A DNA stretch of 64,000 bases from Chloroflexi bacterium 54-19 (lineage in GTDB: Bacteria > Chloroflexota > Chloroflexia > Chloroheliales > Chloroheliaceae). The position numbers were made by a program, and so were the translations under genes. The stretch lies in assembly GCA_001898225.1 (NCBI GenBank), contig MKTJ01000023.1, positions 1 through 64,000 of the forward strand, given 5' to 3'. The notes beneath the pieces are model-generated. The model was not told the DNA's origin, made no database searches, and was given only the letters and a program-made list of their open reading frames with translations. Positions 59,956 to 64,000 of the stretch are shown here, in pieces. Every line of letters starts with the position of its first letter. Within the stretch, counting starts at the first letter, position 1.

Positions 59956-61602
59956 TTACCCCTGGGAAAGTTGCCCTTCAAGATCAAAGTTGTAGTTACC
60001 AAATACCTTCTCCTCCACATGCACCATTATCTTTTCTCCGCTGAATATTACTCTTATTTCGCCTTCTTCTAACGGAGGTGACGATTGAAGTTGCCTGACT
60101 AACAGGGTATGGTCGTCAGCCCAGTAAGCCCGCCGGGCCACGAAATTTCCACCTTGCTGGTGTTCTACCCGGTAAACATTATCCAGGCCTATCCACACGG
60201 TATCGGTCGTCTGGGAAGTGCCGTTCTGGGCTACCACAACAGCCTCGGCCTGGGGCTTTCCTTCCTCGAAATTCAGGGTTAAATTTTTCCAACCGGCCTG
60301 GTTGTCCTGGAATCCAAAGGTTGTACCTGAAATGGTTTTGGCAATTTCAGGTAAAGGTTGCACCGCCTGGACCGGATTAGCCATGTACCTGACCTTCTCC
60401 TGCAAACTTTGGAGTACCGCAGGATTTGGCGGCAGGGGAGAAGCGGATTTGGCGGCTGGTATCAGGTATTCTTGTAACAGGTTCAAAATAATAGGCCAAT
60501 CATCATTTTTAATCGCAGAGGTCAAAACCACTACCATCTGGCTGTTTTTGACTACCTGGATCATCTGCTGCGCGTAGCCTTCCGCCGCAAAGTGAGTAGG
60601 ATAAACCCAGAACAAATAGCCATAATCTTTCTTATTGCTACCAATGGAGTGTATGGCAGTAGAGGTAGTTACCCAGTTTTCGGGCACTACCTGCTTATCT
60701 TCCCATTTACCTCCGTATAGGTACAATAAACCGAATTTCGCCATATCGCGTGGCCTTATGGAGATGCCATAACCACCGATGGTAATACCCTGCGGGTCTT
60801 TATCCCAGGTCAGGTCGGTAGCCGCGACTCCCAACGGCGTGAACAGCCGGGACTGGGCATAATCCGAGGTAGGGATGCCGGTAACTTTAGTCAGAATGGC
60901 AGAAAGTAAATGCACCCCGGCGCTACAGTAAACCAGGTTCTGGCCGGGGGGCGAGGCCATCGGCAGGTCGAGGATGTATTGGACCCAATCCTTGCTGGCC
61001 TCCACCGCTCCATTGAGCTTGTCGTCCGAACAATCCAGGCCCGACCGCATGGTTAAAAGGTCTTCGATAGTAATGGCTTCTTTGTCCGGGGTACGATTGG
61101 CAATGGTGCGCTCAGGAAAGAAGCTGAGCAATTTCTGGTTAACGTCCTTAAGATAGCCTTCGTTGATGGCAATCCCAATCAGGGCGCCAACAACACTCTT
61201 GGTAATAGAGTAGACCGGGTACAGTCTATCGAGAGTAAAAGGTGAATTTGCCGCCTCAAGCACAGCATAACCGTTGCGGACTACCGTTATTGTTCGGATA
61301 TTTATATTGTCCTTCTCTATATGCTGGAGCGTTGTGAGCAGTTGTTGGGAATCGATACCTTGTTCTTCAGGGGTGGAACTCCGCCAGCCAACTGTCGGCC
61401 AGTAGGTAGGTAAATCCGCGCCAGATTTCGCGGTGGCTGTGGAGGCTACCGGGGTCGGTGAATTAGCAGGAATAGAGGTGGAAGTGGCCTCCCCACAGAC
61501 TGAAAGGACCAGGGCCAGGCTTATAAACATTGTACCGGCCAGGCTTAGCGGCTTTAGAAACCCACCCGGCCTTTGCCAGTTCTTTTTAAATTTTGTATTC
61601 AT
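59956..61602 (-). CDS. Beta-lactamase/DD-peptidase-fold serine hydrolase lipoprotein
   Basis: 548 residues. The signal ends in a lipobox (LSVC, Cys36), followed by a Ser/Thr/Pro linker. The class C beta-lactamase-like domain (about 70-400) has the SxxK motif SITK (Ser132, Lys135), preceded by LYPVY. The second motif reads YCS (Tyr225, Cys226, Ser227) instead of the usual YxN. The C-terminal 150 residues form a separate, probably beta-rich domain. It is likely an esterase or peptidase at the outer face of the membrane; resistance to beta-lactams is not implied. The ATG follows AGGAGGGG by 8 nt. Confidence 0.88.
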   Translation of the reverse strand: MNTKFKKNWQRPGGFLKPLSLAGTMFISLALVLSVCGEATSTSIPANSPTPVASTATAKSGADLPTYWPTVGWRSSTPEEQGIDSQQLLTTLQHIEKDNINIRTITVVRNGYAVLEAANSPFTLDRLYPVYSITKSVVGALIGIAINEGYLKDVNQKLLSFFPERTIANRTPDKEAITIEDLLTMRSGLDCSDDKLNGAVEASKDWVQYILDLPMASPPGQNLVYCSAGVHLLSAILTKVTGIPTSDYAQSRLFTPLGVAATDLTWDKDPQGITIGGYGISIRPRDMAKFGLLYLYGGKWEDKQVVPENWVTTSTAIHSIGSNKKDYGYLFWVYPTHFAAEGYAQQMIQVVKNSQMVVVLTSAIKNDDWPIILNLLQEYLIPAAKSASPLPPNPAVLQSLQEKVRYMANPVQAVQPLPEIAKTISGTTFGFQDNQAGWKNLTLNFEEGKPQAEAVVVAQNGTSQTTDTVWIGLDNVYRVEHQQGGNFVARRAYWADDHTLLVRQLQSSPPLEEGEIRVIFSGEKIMVHVEEKVFGNYNFDLEGQLSQG

Positions 61603-62147
61603 GATGGTAACCCCTCCTGATAAATTTACTTGCCAAGCAATTTAGAAGGCTCCACTTTGGTGAATACCTGGACCGCAGAAGGACAGGTTTAACCGCTGAA
61701 TTTAGCCCTTTGAATAAACCGGTGGGGTGAGGTGAAATACGGGGGTTGCCATTCCACGTCTCCTAAATCGCGGACGCTACCCTGTTACCCCTCCGTGTAT
61801 TACTGGCTGCATTACAATTTGCGCCAACCAGGGTTCAGGGTAAAGGTGTGAGGAGGGGTAGGATAGATTCTCTCCATGTAAAAATACCAAATAGAGGTGA
61901 AAGGGGAGGTATAGGCTGGTTTAGAATCAATGCAAATTTAGTGAGCTTTGGTTAATGGGAAACCTGAAATTTTTAGCCAGGGTAACAGGTATAAAAGGGT
62001 TAAAATTCAGGGAATAATGATGCAAATGGCCCCACTAGCCTCTTAAAATAAATTTGTTACCCCTTTATTCACGGTCTTTAGTTATAATAGATTAACTCAA
62101 CACCTGGTCTAATTTTTTGAAAATATCGGGAAAGGGGCGGAAGCGCT
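61603..62147. promoter_or_regulatory. Intergenic region with a perfect -10 upstream of the adenosine-specific-kinase-like gene
   Basis: About 545 bp between divergent genes, no ORF of note. TATAAT at 62083-62088 is a perfect -10, 60 bp upstream of the plus-strand start; no good -35 stands at 16-18 bp. Short GTTACCCCT or reverse copies occur near 61607, 61791 and 62056, without a regular spacing. The serine hydrolase promoter must also be here. Confidence 0.45.
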
Positions 62148-62636
62148 ATGGAACTAAAAATCGTCACCGTAGAAAAGCCTGAAACCGTTAATTTTATCCT
62201 CGGCCAGAGCCATTTCATCAAGACCGTAGAAGATATTCACGAGGCCCTGGTCAATACTGTGCCCGGCATCAAGTTCGGTTTAGCCTTTTGTGAAGCTTCC
62301 GGGGACTGCCTGGTGCGGTGGAGCGGCACCGACCCGGAGATGATTGAACTGGCCCAGAAAAATGCCCTCGCTCTATCGGCAGGTCATAGCTTTATTATCT
62401 TCCTGGCAAGTGGTTTCTACCCTCTGAATGTCCTTAACTCCCTTAAAACTGTACCGGAAGTGGTCAGAATTTTCTGCGCTACCGCTAACCCGGCCCAGGT
62501 AATTGTGGCTGAAACCGAGCAGGGTTGCGGTATCCTGGGAGTAATTGATGGCTTCCGGCCTAAAGGCATAGAAGACGAAAAAGGAATAGGCTGGCGGAAA
62601 AATATTTTACGGCAATTTGGTTATAAACTTGGCTAA
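62148..62636 (+). CDS. Adenosine-specific kinase-like protein (DUF355 family)
   Basis: 162 residues, the full length of this small family, with [18 protein letters not shown] at 18-35, [42 protein letters not shown] and [11 protein letters not shown]. The family is named from a structure binding adenosine or AMP; its physiological role is unclear. It is a single gene with a perfect -10 upstream and AAAGGGGCGG before ATG. Confidence 0.9.
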   Translation: MELKIVTVEKPETVNFILGQSHFIKTVEDIHEALVNTVPGIKFGLAFCEASGDCLVRWSGTDPEMIELAQKNALALSAGHSFIIFLASGFYPLNVLNSLKTVPEVVRIFCATANPAQVIVAETEQGCGILGVIDGFRPKGIEDEKGIGWRKNILRQFGYKLG

Positions 62637-62669
62637 ATCAACCCGGTTCCAACCGGCCTTTAACCCTGG

Positions 62670-63044
62670 TCAGTGCCAGGAGTGCGAAATTTCAGGGGGT
62701 TCACCGGGCCCCCTGGAGAAGAACCAGTGAGCAAGAAAAAGTAACCCCACAATAAGCACCGGCAGGATTACAAGGGCGGCTCCCCAGCCGAACCAGATAA
62801 ACATTGCAATGGCGGCCACCAGGTATAAAAGCCCGCCCAGCCATTCTTTGCGCCAGGCTATCGCCAGGATAATCAATAAAATGTAAGTTGGGATGTTGTG
62901 GATTACAAAAGCCAACAGGGCCTCCGGCCAGGCACGCCCTTCACTAAACGAATCCAGCGAAAATATAGCCGGAAATAAGCTCGCTAAAATTGCCAGGACC
63001 CGATTTTCCCAGGTCCAGACTTTCCCGGTTCCATTGCCTTTCAT
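62670..63044 (-). CDS. Small four-helix membrane protein
   Basis: 124 residues from ATG 63044, 6 nt after GAGGGGG; an in-frame start at 63077 has no such site. Three or four membrane helices lie between residues 15 and 110 (for example LLAFVIHNIPTYILLIILAIAW), with short loops and a polar tail. This resembles uncharacterised small integral proteins found in many bacteria; no function can be assigned. It converges with the adenosine-specific-kinase-like gene. Confidence 0.75.
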   Translation of the reverse strand: MKGNGTGKVWTWENRVLAILASLFPAIFSLDSFSEGRAWPEALLAFVIHNIPTYILLIILAIAWRKEWLGGLLYLVAAIAMFIWFGWGAALVILPVLIVGLLFLAHWFFSRGPGEPPEISHSWH

Positions 63045-63362
63045 ATTGAACCCCCTCTTTCTTAGAGGGCCTAACATCTATATAAGGTTTTCCAACCTCT
63101 CGCCTTAATTAAGCCCTCCCCGAGATATATTACAGGCCTGACTTAATCCTCTGTTTCAAACACAAGGCCGGGAAAAGGAAAGATAAACGGTTGGTTATTT
63201 ATCAGCCCGGCCTATAATTTACTGCCCGGACCGGTTTCTTTTAAAACCGGAGGTTAAACACCAAAGATGAAAGTAGCCTCAAAGGCCACACCGTCCTTCC
63301 AGTAACATTCTAACAACCGGGGGTTTAAGATAGGGTTAATTCAGTTAGGAGGGGTCGAAAGT
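63045..63362. other. Intergenic region with a long hairpin
   Basis: About 320 bp between two minus-strand genes. AGGCCGGG (63165-63172) pairs with CCCGGCCT (63206-63213) and encloses a second stem (GATAAA/TTTATC); on the minus strand TTGTGTTT follows. It is a probable terminator of the hybrid kinase gene. No further gene was seen. Confidence 0.45.
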
Positions 63363-64000
63363 TTATTTATGTAAATTAAGGATTGCCTGGACTTTTTCTA
63401 ATAAAAGGGCTGGCGTAAAAGGTTTTTGCAAATAGGTATCAAACAACGCACCCGGTTGCTCGGAATTTAAGGGCTGGAAGACATAACCGGAAATACAAAT
63501 AATCTTGATTTCTGGCCTATAAATTCTCAATTTATCAATAAGTTCGAGTCCTCCCATCTTTGGCATAACCAGGTCGGTTATCACCAGGTCCACCGGGTGT
63601 AGGGCCGAGGTTTGAGCAAGTAAAACCAGGGCTTCCAGACCGTTGGAGACACTCAAAACATTAAAACTGGCTTGACTGAGGGTTTTGTTAATTAAGGTTC
63701 TGACACTCGGTTCATCCTCCACCACCAGTATTGTGTACTCTGCATTTTCCTTTGCCACCTCTTTATCATCCTGGCCCAGGGTTTCCTCGTCCGAGTGGGA
63801 CGGGACGGTAACGTTTGAGGCAGCGGGGCGCTGAGTAAGTGGGGCCGAATTTGATTCCGCACCTGGGTTTTCTTCCCAGGAGTGCGAGATACCCTGGGAA
63901 AGAGAGCTTGTAAAACCGGGACCGGAGTCACCGGCGAGAGACGGGACGGCATCCACACCAGGGAAGTAGAGCTTGAAAACAGAACCTTTACCCGGTTCAC
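63363..64000 (-). CDS. Hybrid histidine kinase, C-terminal part with receiver domain
   Basis: The frame is open to the window edge, so only the last 212 residues are seen. The first visible residues, EPGKGSVFKLYFP, are the end of an HATPase domain. A Ser/Pro/Glu-rich linker of about 75 residues follows, then a receiver domain with VVEDEPSVRTLI, phospho-acceptor Asp in VITDLVMPKMGG and Lys in LQKPFTPALLLEKV. No output domain follows, so it is a hybrid sensor kinase passing phosphate onward or using the receiver for feedback. Its sensor part and promoter lie outside the window. Confidence 0.9.
   Translation of the reverse strand, partial: EPGKGSVFKLYFPGVDAVPSLAGDSGPGFTSSLSQGISHSWEENPGAESNSAPLTQRPAASNVTVPSHSDEETLGQDDKEVAKENAEYTILVVEDEPSVRTLINKTLSQASFNVLSVSNGLEALVLLAQTSALHPVDLVITDLVMPKMGGLELIDKLRIYRPEIKIICISGYVFQPLNSEQPGALFDTYLQKPFTPALLLEKVQAILNLHK

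Noticed and set aside
1..64000. CRISPR arrays, tRNA or rRNA genes, phage genes
   Set aside because: No regularly spaced repeats, no cloverleaf-like segments with T-loop and anticodon stems, and no capsid, terminase or integrase genes were seen by eye; a dedicated scan could still find a missed tRNA.

Overview
The window looks like chromosomal DNA from a free-living, moderate-GC bacterium, most likely a member of the Chloroflexota. This placement rests on family combination and style, not on a marker gene: Ser/Thr-rich lipoproteins, a large cyclic-glucan-synthase-like protein, a Chloroflexota-style L,D-transpeptidase, a DAB bicarbonate pump and a sulfide-oxidation cluster. Most genes have clear Shine-Dalgarno sequences, and several operons use ATGA stop/start overlaps. 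No tRNA, rRNA, CRISPR array or intact insertion sequence was seen.

Region 1 (1-9.4 kb). The end of dabB and complete dabA (inorganic-carbon uptake) are followed by a NarL-type two-component pair on the minus strand, a lipoprotein, small ORFs, a decayed IS3-family transposase overlapping a small possible ribbon-helix-helix gene, and a DinB-family protein. Region 2 (9.8-13.1 kb). A secreted GH43 arabinanase-like enzyme and a PhyH-family dioxygenase lie on the minus strand.

Region 3 (13.5-21.4 kb) is a sulfur island. DsrE2-like, TusA-like and sulfide:quinone oxidoreductase genes on the minus strand diverge from OsmC, rhodanese, a metallo-beta-lactamase/rhodanese fusion and a TauE-type exporter on the plus strand. 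An OmpR-type two-component system follows. Three promoters of the island carry the same layout: four tandem 8-bp boxes on an 11-bp period, with a -10-like hexamer starting exactly 16 nt after the last box begins. This resembles a pho-box-like operator, and the adjacent OmpR-family regulator is the obvious candidate to bind it.

Region 4 (21.6-27.5 kb) is a compact four-gene cassette: a polysaccharide-pyruvyl-transferase-family protein, a reductase/acyl-CoA-ligase fusion in the reverse of the usual carboxylic-acid-reductase order, a Cys-rich protein resembling ATC hydrolases, and a GMC oxidoreductase with a ferredoxin-like Cys cluster. It suggests an undescribed route that makes and modifies a lipid aldehyde or alcohol. 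Region 5 (27.8-38 kb) has small genes, a phosphoribosyltransferase and a 2891-residue cyclic beta-glucan-synthase-like protein.

Region 6 (38-54.3 kb) is an extracellular polysaccharide locus: three GT2 glycosyltransferases, a large membrane protein, a PRTase-like/kinase-like/HAD triple fusion, a NodB deacetylase, a flippase fused to an APH-like kinase, and small membrane proteins. Two paralogous secreted GH16 enzymes on the opposite strand bracket it. The two fusions are the strongest candidates for new biochemistry. One model is PRPP-dependent pentose-phosphate transfer followed by dephosphorylation, with a kinase step coupled to lipid-linked glycan export.

Region 7 (54.9-64 kb) holds an L,D-transpeptidase, a stress group (tandem UspA, a cysteine-free DksA/TraR-like protein, a cytidylate-kinase-like/HTH fusion), small proteins, a structured 6S-like RNA with its own terminator, a serine-hydrolase lipoprotein, an adenosine-specific-kinase-like protein, a small membrane protein and the 3' end of a hybrid histidine kinase gene that runs off the window.
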